Assembly (NCBI GenBank): GCA_964059195.1
Contig: CAXKWD010000001.1
Coordinates: forward strand, 215,148,484 to 215,212,483
Reading direction: 5' to 3'
Length of the DNA: 64,000 nt
From: Ectobius pallidus
Taxonomy: Eukaryota; Arthropoda; Insecta; Blattodea; Ectobiidae
Shown here: piece by piece, positions 1-9,662 of the stretch
Layout: each line of letters begins with the position of its first letter
How positions within the stretch are numbered: the first letter of the stretch is position 1
Program-made: the position numbers and the translations under genes
Notes under the pieces: generated by a model
The model's database searches: none
Told to the model about the DNA's origin: nothing
The model's input: only the letters and a program-made list of their open reading frames with translations

Positions 1-2
1 CC

Positions 3-881
3 CCTGTCCCTTTGCTTATGTGTTGTCCTTGGTTGTTCTTTGATGGAAAATTATTCCACTACAAACTGTCAAAACTAGAAACAACCAAGAACTTAGCAGA
101 ACTTTGTGATCACAACCTGGAAGTTATTGTGCAAGCAGAGCGACTACGTAAAGCAATTCTAGAAGGCCTTGAAATCTCGTTTGCAAAACCACCACTTCCA
201 CAATTAGTAGACCCCAGGATAAACACTATGCTGCCTTCAAATGCAATGCCAGCTGGAGTTCCGTTGTCATCGTTGCGTTCGCTACCCATAGGACGAGGCT
301 TGAGTACTCGAGGCATGATGCATCGCCCAGTTCCAGCTAGAGGTGGACAGCTGGAAATAGCAGGTGTTGTTGTTGGAAGCTGGGGACCTAACTTTGGATC
401 TAGAGGTAGTATCGGAGTAATGCCAGGGCGAACTGCTAGACGTGGAGATATAAAAATGGTACCTCCGCAAGTAACAAAAGTAGGTGGTTTGAAAGCTGGA
501 AGAATTGGACTCCCACCAAATCTGAATTGGAACTCACCAATTAGAGGTGCGAGAGGTGCAAGACGGGCCCGAGGAGTGAACAGAGGGGCAAGAAATAATG
601 TGACTGAAATCAAAAACAAAACTACAAACAAGAAGTCAGCACAGCAAGATGAATTGAAAGGCCTAGGCCGAGGAATGACCTTGGAGGAGCCAGATTCTGC
701 AAGGGCCCTCCCAGTTTCAGAGCTGCTGAAGAAGGGAGAATATCCAAGTGCTGGAGGAGACGGCAAAGAGCTGAAAGTTGAAGATGGTCAGTTTGACGAT
801 GCTACTTCGCTGCCAAATAAGAGTGACACCGTTAGTGTAAGTGAAGAGGGAGGTGGGGATGCACCATCACCTCAGAGCTAA
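3..881 (+). CDS. RG-rich protein, C-terminal part (gene runs off the window)
   Basis: The frame is open from the window edge to a TAA at 879-881, so this is the 3' end of a larger gene; the first ATG is not a credible start. Visible order: a hydrophobic/aromatic segment (FFDGKLFHYKLSKL), a helical segment (AELCDHNLEVIVQAERLRKA), a Pro-rich linker, an arginine-glycine-rich region at about residues 90-200 (RGLSTRG, RGGQ, TARRGD, IRGARGARRARG, VNRGARN), then an acidic, Ser-rich tail. RG repeats are typical RNA-binding and arginine-methylation sites. I do not firmly recognise the family. The helix, RG-region, acidic-tail order loosely recalls FAM120A-type proteins (inference, weak). No intron is visible in the 879 bases. 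Confidence 0.55.
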   Translation, partial: PVPLLMCCPWLFFDGKLFHYKLSKLETTKNLAELCDHNLEVIVQAERLRKAILEGLEISFAKPPLPQLVDPRINTMLPSNAMPAGVPLSSLRSLPIGRGLSTRGMMHRPVPARGGQLEIAGVVVGSWGPNFGSRGSIGVMPGRTARRGDIKMVPPQVTKVGGLKAGRIGLPPNLNWNSPIRGARGARRARGVNRGARNNVTEIKNKTTNKKSAQQDELKGLGRGMTLEEPDSARALPVSELLKKGEYPSAGGDGKELKVEDGQFDDATSLPNKSDTVSVSEEGGGDAPSPQS

Positions 882-1374
882 CTTTTTTCCTAAATACTGA
901 ACTTAATCTTCATTGACAATTCAGGTTTCCCCATCAGATGTAATATTTTAAGCACGAGAAGATTTTGTTTCAAGTAGGAACAAGCTTCATTTCAGCTTAA
1001 TTATAATATGTTACTTCTTTTCCTGAAGCATTATTTTCCTTTATAATATTAATTTGCTTGATTTTTATTGGTACTTTTTATCAATTGAGATGTTTTTCAA
1101 CAATGTAGTTTCATTTAGATTTAGATGCTCTCAGGAAAGAAAAGTTAATTTCTTTTCCATATGTTATTTCATTATTACAATTTACCTGTGAACAGTTGTA
1201 TACTATTCATTATTAATAAAAATAACAGGTTACTATTTTCTAGGAATTACTTTTCTCATTATTGCTTTTCTATTAAAGGACACGAATTTCATTCTATTAG
1301 TAGCAAAACATGATGTCCAGCATGGAACATCTAATACTCTTTAGGGAAAAATGTTGTATTAAAAACCCTGTAGA
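882..1374 (+). other. Probable 3' UTR of the RG-rich gene
   Basis: AT-rich non-coding DNA directly after the stop codon. An AATAAA at 1215-1220 could be its polyadenylation signal. No other gene was seen. Confidence 0.4.
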
Positions 1375-1550
1375 CAGCGCTGATTTTGAGCCAGAACAGT
1401 GCTCCAGCAAAGTAAATTTCTATTCGTTGCCCTGGCATAAATGCAGGGAGGAAAACAGTACATAATTACAAAATCAGCATATATTTTTGCAGTACTTTTT
1501 TAATAAAGAACCATTATTAGAGTCATGATCTCCTGTTCTTTCCTTGCCTG
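1375..1550 (+). repeat. Dispersed old repeat R2, copy 1
   Basis: About 175 bp that recurs diverged at 37375-37560. Shared blocks include gccagaacagtgctc versus gccagaatatggtgctc, cttttttaataaag and tcatgatctcctgttctt. An AATAAA lies in the conserved core. It looks like an old interspersed repeat of unknown class. Confidence 0.55.
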
Positions 1551-1772
1551 CGTGGTTGCCTTAGATTCAATGCTTACCAACACATATGACGAAGTTGGTT
1601 GCATTGGTTGTTGTTATTGTAATGAAAGTTCAATGTGATTCATTTAAAAAAATAATTAGACTGAATTCCCGACTTAAGCACTGCCTGTAGAATAATAATA
1701 ATAATAATAACAGAATAGTGCACAAATGCATAGTTATAACTCCCACAACCTACATCATTATGATTATGCACT

Positions 1773-1915
1773 GTGTACAGGTAGGGGAAAAAAAAGCGAA
1801 CCTACTAAAATATCTAAGTTGCCGATATGAGCGTAGTGGGTTCTAGGCATGTGCAGTGGCTCATATCGGCAACTTAGATATTTTAGTAGGTCCATTTTTT
1901 CCCCACTACCTGTAC
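1773..1915. mobile_element. Hairpin MITE
   Basis: Near-perfect inverted repeat: tgtacaggtaggggaaaa at the left is matched by ttttccccactacctgtaca at the right. An inner 40-bp stem (aacctactaaaatatctaag onward) is mirrored after a loop of about 25 bp. No coding content. A small non-autonomous foldback DNA element, superfamily unknown; the palindromic GTAC flank could be its target duplication. Confidence 0.7.
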
Positions 1916-2480
1916 ATTCACATAAAAAAGCTGAAAATCCATGATTTTTAGCTTCTTGTGTTCTTCATAAACCATAGAAACCATATAGTAGACTAGTTTA
2001 CTTTTTATGGAAAGTATCTGAAATGCTGGGAAAATGAGAATGAAGATGTCACTTTTCTAACCTATAAATGGCAGTTTATGAACAGAAAATTACTGTTGGA
2101 AGGCGAGAATTACAACTGGGTTGCACATGGGTCATTTGATCTAGAAACAGGGCTGCAAACTTGATGGCGATCAACACTTATAATCACTGTTCCTAAACTA
2201 CCAACCTTGCTCTACATGTCACTAAGACTAATATCAGTATTCCTAACCTGATTGCCACTTACATAGAATCGCAGGTGAATAGCACAATAAACATGTGCTT
2301 TGAATCACGGCACAAAAAAATGTAGTAGCAGCGCTTATAACGGGAAACCAATGAGATGCTGGTTCTGTGTTAGCCAATGAATAGTAATGTTTTATGTTGG
2401 AGGGAATAAAACAAAGCAATGCTGGAATAGAAGTTACCAAATCGAGCTTTAAAACTTATCAAGATAGATAGCCTATATAT

Positions 2481-2783
2481 AGGCATTCATGAACCACAGA
2501 TTATTGTCTCTGTTGGACACTACATGAGAACATTATAGGAGAAAAATTCCTCCGACACTGGGACTTGAACCCAGGACCTTTGGCTATTTGCGCCAATGCT
2601 CTACCAACTGAGCTAAGCCGGAGTTCAATTCACAGCGCCAGAAGGAACCTCTCTCCTGTGACTGATTTCCCTAATGGTCTACCTCACAGACAGACAAGTT
2701 ATGTCATATGCAGTACTGTGAGGCACACTAATTAATGATTTTGTGACCGGGCTCCCACTATTATTGTACAGTTAACATTCAAT
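2481..2783 (-). mobile_element. tRNA-derived SINE family S1
   Basis: On the minus strand 2549-2623 reads as a near-complete cloverleaf: paired acceptor ends (ctccggc/gtcggag), an A box (tagctcagttggtagagc) and a B box (gggttcaagtccc). About 40-70 bp of constant sequence follows it and about 150 bp precedes it; both recur in every S1 copy (9663-10176, 42355-44884). The anticodon loop lacks U33 and the unit sits inside a longer constant repeat, so I call it a SINE and not a tRNA gene. Confidence 0.8.
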
Positions 2784-2880
2784 TTTCGTCTTATATATCT
2801 ATGTTTCCTTTTACACAATTTTAAAACAAAGGCTAAACATTTTCTGGAGCAGCACTTTAACTAATTTAAGTTACGAGCAT

Positions 2881-2945
2881 CCACTGCTAGGATTCGAACC
2901 TACGACCTTTGGTTTTCCTTGCCAACGTAGCCAACCAGCATTTTA
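2881..2945 (-). repeat. tRNA-like unit S7
   Basis: The minus strand shows an A-box-like tggctacgttggca and a perfect B box (ggttcgaatcc) at tRNA spacing. No clean acceptor stem. Probably the head of a SINE, abutting the inverted repeat at 2956. Confidence 0.45.
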
Positions 2946-2955
2946 CTCAAATGAA

Positions 2956-3157
2956 ACAATAAAAAGAACACATTTACAATGGATCTCAACACTTCGAAAC
3001 GTTGACACCCTCCTGTGGGTCTTCTTCAGGTGAATAAAAAATAACTGGAGTTATAATTGGATCAGTTATCAGTTTTTATTCACCTGAAGAAGACCCACAG
3101 GAGGGTGTCAACGTTTCGAAGTGTTGAGATCCATTGTAAATGTGTTCTTTTTATTGT
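2956..3157. repeat. Perfect 84-bp inverted repeat, possibly Penelope-related
   Basis: The arms 2956-3040 and 3073-3157 appear fully complementary around a loop of about 32 bp. The right arm carries cacctgaagaagacccac followed by aggagggtgtcaacgtttc, which resembles the decayed hammerhead-like block of Penelope-like elements (CUGANGA, a stem, then a GAAA-like stretch). The family assignment is inference; the palindrome is seen directly. Confidence 0.6.
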
Positions 3158-3662
3158 GTCAATTATCTATAGACAATGGAAAAAGGACTATTTGTGAATA
3201 CAGCATTTTACTTACACGCCAGATGGGATTTCTCTATGATTATCCTTATTGTCAACCTCATGGCTTTTATACAGTTAATTAATTCAGATGTGTCTCTTAA
3301 TAGTTAAGACATTTACGTTTGGGACTGAGAGATTTAAAGGGATCTTAGCGAAGATATTTATACATGAAAGCCTTTACCCCAATACACAATACAGAGATGT
3401 TTGACAGTTTTCTTTAATACACATGTCTACGCACGCAAAGTGGACAGTGATGGTACTTGATGATTTTGTCCATTGACAAATAATTCGGTAACTGTCTGGA
3501 TTTGGCCCGACTTCTAGCGGAGAATGAACATTTCTGTAGTTCATGCCCATGTCTGCCATAATTTGTCCCTTCATCTTTCCCATCACCATGTGCCTGCTTT
3601 CAACAATTCAATAGTAATATTATTTTCCCCATAATATTTGCAATCAACTCAGCCTCTAACAG

Positions 3663-3815
3663 AAATGAGTACCAGGAGTAATCCTGGGGGTAAAGGCGGC
3701 CGGTGCATAAGGCTGACAACCTTACCACCTTCATGATGTCTAAAAATCTGGGAGCCTCAACCTCCTGGAACCCTATGGGCCTCCATGGCCTGTAATAGGG
3801 ACCACTTTACTTTAC
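3663..3815 (+). repeat. Dispersed repeat S8, copy 1
   Basis: GC-richer block (gtaccaggagtaatcctggg ... ctccatggcctgtaataggg) ending in a short actttactttact tail. A second diverged copy lies at 10735-10830 (gggagcctta, ctccatggcctgtatagggaacacttt). SINE-like; no tRNA boxes seen. Confidence 0.55.
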
Positions 3816-3985
3816 TAATATTTGCAATACCGGTAACTTATATTAATTACAATATAAGCAATATTTCTTGTGAATTTATCTGTCAGTTCATTAACCTGCA
3901 TATAAGTTTTCCGTGTTTGTGGAAAAACAAATCCTTTGAATATAACTAGCACTCTAGAAGTCAGGCATTGAAGTAAAGTTATAAG

Positions 3986-4646
3986 TAGGGAGCAGATTTC
4001 TATGACATGTCATATTTTTCCCCTTTGCATTATTTCAGGTTTCCGGCTAATTTAAATCCGATTCCAAGCATCCTGGTGAAAATGGAACGGCTTTTATTGT
4101 GCATATAACTGCATATTTAGTATGAATATGCATATTTAGGTCATATTTTTGGCATATTTGTGTGCATATTAGAGAAATTGTTAAGTTTCATATAATATTT
4201 TGTAAATTTTGCATTATAATGATACTTTTTGAGAATTTACAGATATTTTAAATAATTAACACTACATTTTAATAAAATGTATTGTAATAATAATAAATTA
4301 AGTAATTCGCACAATGTGCATTTGTTTATTCTTCACAGAATTTGGTCAGGGAAAGCCCGCGTCGTTCACAGAACATCACATGGTATCTGTCGCATTGACG
4401 TCCGCACAATTCACACTGACACTGTAACCCTGGATCATGATATTTCTTGATAGAACACACTTTATGATGGAACCCGTGTACCGCGAAACGTATTGTAATG
4501 AAACTTTAAAAAAATATAGGCCTACCTACACAATGTGTAAGTGGTAAAGTCATATTTTAAATTTTATTGGTCATATTTTTAATGTTTGTTAGGTCATAAA
4601 TGCATGCATATATCATATTTTTTAGGTCATAGAAATCCGCCCCCTA
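3986..4646. mobile_element. Non-autonomous hAT element with 8-bp TSD
   Basis: Ends are tagggagcagatttctatga and, inverted, tagggggcggatttctatga. They are flanked by the perfect 8-bp duplication gttataag (3978-3985 and 4647-4654), the hAT signature. The interior is AT-rich with repeated catattt motifs and carries a LINE 3' end at 4309-4512. Confidence 0.85.
4309..4512 (-). pseudogene. 3' end of zinc-knuckle LINE (copy LF)
   Basis: The minus strand translates as the conserved C-terminus of the LINE family also seen at 11990, 16436, 21030, 56055 and 56570: a GFHHK block, then C-x-C-x2-C-x3-C-x3-YH-x3-C, then a TAA stop. It ends in the family 14-mer aatgcacattgtgc at 4309-4322. A 5'-truncated remnant nested inside the hAT element at 3986-4646. 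Confidence 0.8.
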
Positions 4647-5071
4647 GTTATAAGAAATAGCAAAAGAGGCCAACAAAGATTCCGATTGTTTCAATCATTT
4701 TTGCTTACTGATACACAGGCTATTTAAGATTTAAGCATAATCTCCAGGATTCTCGATACTATTTTCTGTTGTAATTATAAAATGTGTATCTTTATTTACA
4801 ATAAAAGGTGTCACTAGTACCAAGAGACCAAGATAGATTAGTGACACCCATAAGTAAATAATTACTGTCAGTTTTCTAGCCTAAATTTCAATTCCAATTT
4901 AGCAAGTTTACATGAGATAATTGTCGGCCACAGTGATATAGAGGTAGTGTGCCCACCTCTAAATCCGATGGTCACAGGATCAAACCCAGCTGCAGTCGAT
5001 GGATTTTTCAGGACGTAAAAATCCTGACCATGGAGTCCTCCGGGAGGGACTTTAATTTGGGGGGTCCTTGT

Positions 5072-6197
5072 CAAAGATGTGGGAAGTATTGAACAGAATG
5101 GGAGTACCTCAACATCTAATTGAGTTAATCAAGGCTCTATACACCAATCAAGAAGCAAGTGTAGTAACTGAACATGGAGCAACAAAGTGGTTCCCAATAC
5201 AAAAAGGAGTTCGTCAAGGGTGTATTTTATCCCCGTCATTGTTCAATTTTTACAGTGAATGGATCATGAGAGAAGCGGGGTTGAACGATTTAGAAGTAGG
5301 CATTAAGATAGGAGGTAGAAGAATAAACAATCTGAGGTACGCAGATGATACGACACTTCTGGCCGAAAATGAGAAGGACCTAGCCCAGATAATAAAGAGA
5401 GTTAAGGATGAAAGTGAGAAAGCAGGGCTGCTGCTTAATCTTAAAAAGACCAAGGTGATGGCGTTGCGTGACAAGATTGTTGTAAATATAGATGGTGAGC
5501 AACTGACTTCGGTAGATAGTTTCAACTTTCTAGGTGTACTTATAACTAACGATGCTTGTTGCAAGGAAGAAATAAGAAGACGAATTAACTTAGGAAGAGC
5601 AGCATTGGGCAAACTAAAGAAAATTCTCAAACATTCAGACATAAGCAAGAAGACGAAGATCAGACTAATTCAGACAATGGTGTTTCCTGTGGTTTTATAC
5701 GGATGTGAAAGCTGGACCTTGAACAAACAGGATAGAAGAAAGCTGGACAGTTTCGAACTGTGGTCCTGGAGAAGACTGTTAAAAATATCATGGGTAGAGA
5801 AAAGAACTAACACGTCAGTACTAGAAGAAATAAGACCTCAACAATCTTTGGAGACGATGGCTACAAAATTAAAACTGTCATATTTTGGTCACATAATGAG
5901 GAAAGAAGAGTCAATGGAGAAGGCACTGATGCTAGGACTCATGGAGGGAACAAGAAGGCCAGGCAGGCAACACACAAGATGGATACAAAGCATCCAGGAG
6001 ACCGTGGAAATGGAATGGGAAAATTTGATTAAGGCAACACAAAACAGGAATCATTGGAGAGCTGTAACCAGGAGAGCAGTGGAAAATCGAACGAGGCTTA
6101 ATGCATAACTGGCAAGACACTCTTCTTGCTATGTAAATCCGGCAGGATCTCCAGGAGTCGTCCGCGACTCAAGGAATACTACTACTACTACTACTGT
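5072..6197 (+). mobile_element. 5'-truncated RTE/BovB LINE inside SINE S3
   Basis: Begins abruptly within the reverse transcriptase and ends in a short (tac)n tail at about 6178-6193. Flanked by tgtca on both sides (ccttgtca at the left, actgtcatag at the right), consistent with a 5-bp target duplication. 5' truncation plus a simple-repeat tail is typical of RTE-clade LINEs. Confidence 0.85.
5077..6108 (+). CDS. BovB-type reverse transcriptase, C-terminal two thirds
   Basis: Uninterrupted frame of 343 codons from MWEVLNRMGVPQHLI. Motifs: GVRQGCILSPSLFN (RT motif B), NLRYADDTTLLAE (catalytic YADD), FNFLGVLIT, VFPVVLYGCESWTL, then the RTE/BovB C-terminus YFGHIMRKEES, GRRPGRQ-like TRRPGRQHTRW and a closing WRAVTRRAVENRTRL. 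The endonuclease and first RT motifs are missing, so it cannot mobilise itself, but the surviving part has no stop and may be young. The upstream bases belong to the interrupted SINE, so no native start codon exists. Confidence 0.9.
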   Translation: MWEVLNRMGVPQHLIELIKALYTNQEASVVTEHGATKWFPIQKGVRQGCILSPSLFNFYSEWIMREAGLNDLEVGIKIGGRRINNLRYADDTTLLAENEKDLAQIIKRVKDESEKAGLLLNLKKTKVMALRDKIVVNIDGEQLTSVDSFNFLGVLITNDACCKEEIRRRINLGRAALGKLKKILKHSDISKKTKIRLIQTMVFPVVLYGCESWTLNKQDRRKLDSFELWSWRRLLKISWVEKRTNTSVLEEIRPQQSLETMATKLKLSYFGHIMRKEESMEKALMLGLMEGTRRPGRQHTRWIQSIQETVEMEWENLIKATQNRNHWRAVTRRAVENRTRLNA

Positions 6198-6420
6198 CAT
6201 AGATTTGCGACATGTAAAAGAACTCTAATTGATCGTAAATTAGTTCCTCTGGTCAAAATTCCTCGGCCCTTCCACATAGTTTCTGGAGAGGGTTTGTGAG
6301 GTGATGGGTTTACTATCTGTCCCTCTTTCCTTTCTCTTGGAAAATAAGCATACCGTCACAAAATTAATCTAGGTATTGAAACCTCTAAATGGAAGCCCTA
6401 TACTCCAAAGCAGGGAAAGT

Positions 6421-6888
6421 TACACAAGATATTTCTTCTCTTATTTGTTAACCATATTGGCCTCTTTTTTATTTAACAGCCAGAACAGCTGTAATGTCTA
6501 CTCTTACAGACTGACTCATTTCTCGCCATTCCTGTACTTGGCGGATCCCACATTATATTGGCAACGCTGTCATGATCCTGCATTGTATTGGCATTACTAA
6601 TTGCCATTGTTAATGTAACATCATTCCTAACCTAACATTGGAATATATGGCTTGGGGCCCCAGATTCTGAGCTGATCATCAATGTTACAGACTGGTGGAC
6701 TTATTCAATAATATGTAGTGAGAGACATAACAAATATGTCTGTACGGAGAAGTCTGTTTGAACATCTCCGTTAAACATCAAGTTGTAATGTGTGTCTGGC
6801 TTATAGAGAATAACATTAGAGAAGAATTTAAAAGAGAGAATTAATCAAATTGCTGTTTAATTCCATACAACATTCTGATTGTAACCAG
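6421..6888. other. Intergenic, nothing recognised
   Basis: AT-rich. Short frames here have no recognisable similarity or motif. Confidence 0.4.
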
Positions 6889-6941
6889 TATTTTATTACA
6901 ATTCTAAAACAAACGAAACGAAATTGGTCCACACTATTACA

Positions 6942-7181
6942 TTATCCCGAACTATCTTTGTTAGTTATTTGTTCATGTTTTTTTAGCTGCTTCGTTAGGT
7001 CTATTTGTTGCTGAAGCACATAGAGGTTTTCCATTTTCCTTCGCTGCTGTCTCTCAACGTCTCTGATAACACCATCATGTAATTTTTCTCTGTCCAGCTG
7101 CTGCTTATAATGTACATAACCAATAATTCCAAGTGAGGTAGCTACTGACGAAGCGAAAACAAATTTCGATGTATATGACAT
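6942..7181 (-). CDS. PET117: PET117, cytochrome c oxidase assembly factor
   Basis: 79 residues from MSYTSKFVFA. Order: N-terminal hydrophobic segment (residues 6-23, likely matrix-anchoring or targeting), then the family signature HYKQQLDREKLHDGVIRDVE and a basic coiled coil ending in LTKQLKKHE. Length and motif order match the roughly 80-residue PET117 family, a mitochondrial chaperone for complex IV assembly. An in-frame ATG seven codons upstream (7202) would give 86 residues; the inner ATG aligns with the family start. The stop is TAA at 6942-6944, and an AATAAA on the minus strand at 6893-6898 is a close polyadenylation signal. Single exon. Confidence 0.9.
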   Translation of the reverse strand: MSYTSKFVFASSVATSLGIIGYVHYKQQLDREKLHDGVIRDVERQQRRKMENLYVLQQQIDLTKQLKKHEQITNKDSSG

Positions 7182-7865
7182 GTCCTGAATGGACGCTCTC
7201 ACGAAAATATATTGGGAATATTTTGCACTGTTAAATATTTCGGCTGTGTAATAACATATTTCTCTATTTAAAAGTACACCTACATCTTTTTATTATTTCA
7301 TTTACCATACATGTACGTTTAGTACAATCTCTGCCTCTTAGATAGTTTAATCTGCGATTTTTTTTTAAGTAAAAGGGAAATTTGTTAAAGAAAGGATGTT
7401 TTTAAAACATTGTTTTAGTTGCAGACAAAGACGATTTATATTATTTACCGTTGCAGATATATGCCAAATACTAATTAGGAAGTAGTTCTTGGTTCAAATT
7501 CACAGATCCTTTCTTCGAAATTAACTTTTCGCATATTTTCAGCTGTTATCTGGTCTAGGTCATAAGCTCAGAACAAGAGGGCGTGTCTTGTCTTATGTAG
7601 GTCCGCTAGTCAGAGGCGCCAACTTTAAAATATTGATGGGTGGGCAAGAATTTAATTTTCAGTAGCTATACATAGGACTTGTATGATAAATAGTTAATGT
7701 TGGGGACAAAAAGTACCTTACCCCCCCTAGTCTTAGTTTTTTTTATAACAGTAATCCGTCAACTTCCAACCCTCAATCAAAACTATACAATGGGGGCATT
7801 TATTGCATAGGGGAGCTATGAGATCCTTTGCACCACCACCACAACCCTCTGAACACTCAGACAAT
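7182..7865. other. Intergenic, upstream of PET117
   Basis: No coding potential recognised. At about 7612 a block (agaggcgccaacttt ... gatgggtggg) resembles a fragment near 41383 (atggcaccaacttg ... atgggtggg), probably an old hAT end. Confidence 0.35.
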
Positions 7866-8062
7866 TGGTGGTATAAATAAGACCAAGCCGCGGCTCAAAA
7901 CTCACTAATTCATAGCAGCTGCTTGGTTTGGTATAAATAAAAAGCGGCTTCCTCAACCACCTGCCTAGCCGTTGCTCAACGACCTTGACAGCTCAGCCGC
8001 TGCTTAGGATTTGGTATAAATAAAACTAAGCCGCGGCTCTCTGTTGGTAGCAGCGGCTTCCT
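7866..8062. repeat. Cluster of AGCCGCGGCT-type 10-bp palindromic motifs with TATAAATAA
   Basis: Six near-palindromic decamers at 7886, 7914, 7967, 7995, 8029 and 8049 (forms AGCCGCGGCT, AGCAGCTGCT, AGCCGTTGCT, AGCCGCTGCT, AGCAGCGGCT). They are interleaved with three copies of ggtataaataa (7870, 7930, 8013). Four more decamers lie at 9385-9487. Function unknown. Confidence 0.7.
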
Positions 8063-9094
8063 TTTTTCTGAGGCACCTCATTTGCGGACTCAGCTTGCTC
8101 AAGTGAAGTTTTTAATCGTATTGGCGGGGTTCATGGGGGTGATTTTTTAACCAATATGAGTAATTTATAAGGAACGTATGGATTATGATGTGCACAGATG
8201 TAAAGAACCGGTTGTACAATAAAATTGTAAAACATGTGTAACTTAACTTTGTTACTTTTCTTTATTATAATAATAATAATAATCATGAAATAATACATCA
8301 TTATAGGTCTAACACATTCTCATATTTTACTGTTATCAATATGAACTAAAATATTTCAAACGTGAATAATTCTTTTAACACTATTTCAAATTGTAATGCT
8401 GTAAACTAAATAACTTCAAATCTATTATGTAGCAAGTAGATTCAAAACGAACGTATTTTATGAATTAATTATGGAAAATAATTAAATATTAATGAAAGAA
8501 CTACATATATATGTAGACCTACCTTCTTTACTAATAGCAAAACATATTGAAATAAAAATGGAAACTCCATCCTCTTACAAAGCTATTTAATGTGGGACAA
8601 AATAAGCTGATCTGAACAAATCTCACACCCTTAAAAGCTTATCCGGGTTTGTTTGTCTTGCTATCCATTTGACTATGCCCCCTCTTCAAACAAACATAAA
8701 TACTTGGAGGGAATGAAAGAAACGGGGTAGAGCACCAGCTTTTAGACTCTTCAGTTGTACAGTCTGCACAAGAGCAAACTATTAAAACTGCTAAGATTAT
8801 AAAATATCCTAATTATTTACCTAATAGGTACTAAGTACTTGTGATTTTAGGACAATTGCCTACTCTGTTAAGTATTATTTAAAATGTTAAACTATAATAC
8901 GTTTCTATGACGGTACAAGTAAGCAAAATATCGAAATGTGCTTATTAGTATAAAATGTTAACTTTTGTTTATTAAAATTAAGTAAAATTATATCTGTCTA
9001 CTGTTTTAGTTAAATGCTTAATTCATTAATTTACAAGCCTAAACATAATTTTTAGTGCCCTAAAATCAAGGTTTTCTAATAAAACATGAATACT
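8063..9094. other. AT-rich DNA between two motif clusters
   Basis: Very AT-rich with a short (aat)n at 8272-8283. No gene or known repeat recognised. Confidence 0.4.
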
Positions 9095-9150
9095 AGAGAA
9101 TACTGTAGGAGAAAAATTCCTCTGACACTGGGGCTTGAACCCAGGACCTT
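9095..9150 (-). repeat. S1 SINE fragment
   Basis: Matches the T-arm side of S1 (gtaggagaaaaattcctctg ... ttgaacccaggacctt) and then stops abruptly. Confidence 0.75.
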
Positions 9151-9379
9151 TTAATACTAGGCCTAGAGATGTAACAACTACGAGGACATGTTCACACTCT
9201 CTTGTCTCTTTCCTTTCTCCCAAAGTAGCTTTTCTTTCTTTAAATTCAATACTTTTATACATTATATACTGAAATTTAAATTTTAAATCGGTCACAGACA
9301 GTCAAGTGGCATGTTTATTTACACAGCTGCATGTGCCGAGCGGTATGGGATGCAGGTGTTCAAGCACTTGCTACCAGTA

Positions 9380-9495
9380 GCCTGAGCCGCGGCTATGCAG
9401 GGAGGGGAAATTTTTTATTTATTTGAAACAGCCAGCCGTTGCTATATTCTCAACCTTCTCATAAGCAACGGCTAGGTAGCAGTGGCTTTCTTTTA
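9380..9495. repeat. Second cluster of the palindromic decamer
   Basis: Decamers at 9385, 9434, 9464 and 9478, and the TATAAATAA box in inverse orientation (ttttatttata at 9490). Relative to 7866-8062 the order is reversed, as if the two clusters were the ends of one foldback element. Confidence 0.6.
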
Positions 9496-9662
9496 TTTAT
9501 ACAACTCAATAGGTTTATTCCCAAAGCAAACCCATGACTGCTTGAGAATTTGCTGTACTGCGCATATCCAATCTATAACTTATCTGTGATTTTGCACTTT
9601 GGGAATGGTCATTTCGTTTTTAACATGATTTACATGCAATGTGCATAGTTATTATAAACTAT

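Larger units (their letters stand above)
4921..6420 (+). mobile_element. tRNA-derived SINE family S3, split by a BovB insertion
   Basis: The head (4921-5071) has an A-box-like tagaggtagtgtgc and B-box-like ggatcaaaccc, followed by ggacgtaaaaatcctg. The body resumes at about 6194-6420 (gatttgcgacatgtaaaaga ... ctcttggaaaataagca). The complete copy at 63560-63978 (minus strand) has the same two parts contiguous, which proves that the intervening 1.1 kb is an insertion. Confidence 0.85.

Noticed and set aside
110..766. 218-codon minus-strand frame opposite the RG-rich gene
   Set aside because: Codon-complement shadow of an Arg/Gly/Pro-rich frame; no protein motif.
2549..2623. Candidate tRNA gene (minus strand)
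   Set aside because: Same core recurs many times with the same non-tRNA flanks and varied anticodon loop; family S1 SINE.
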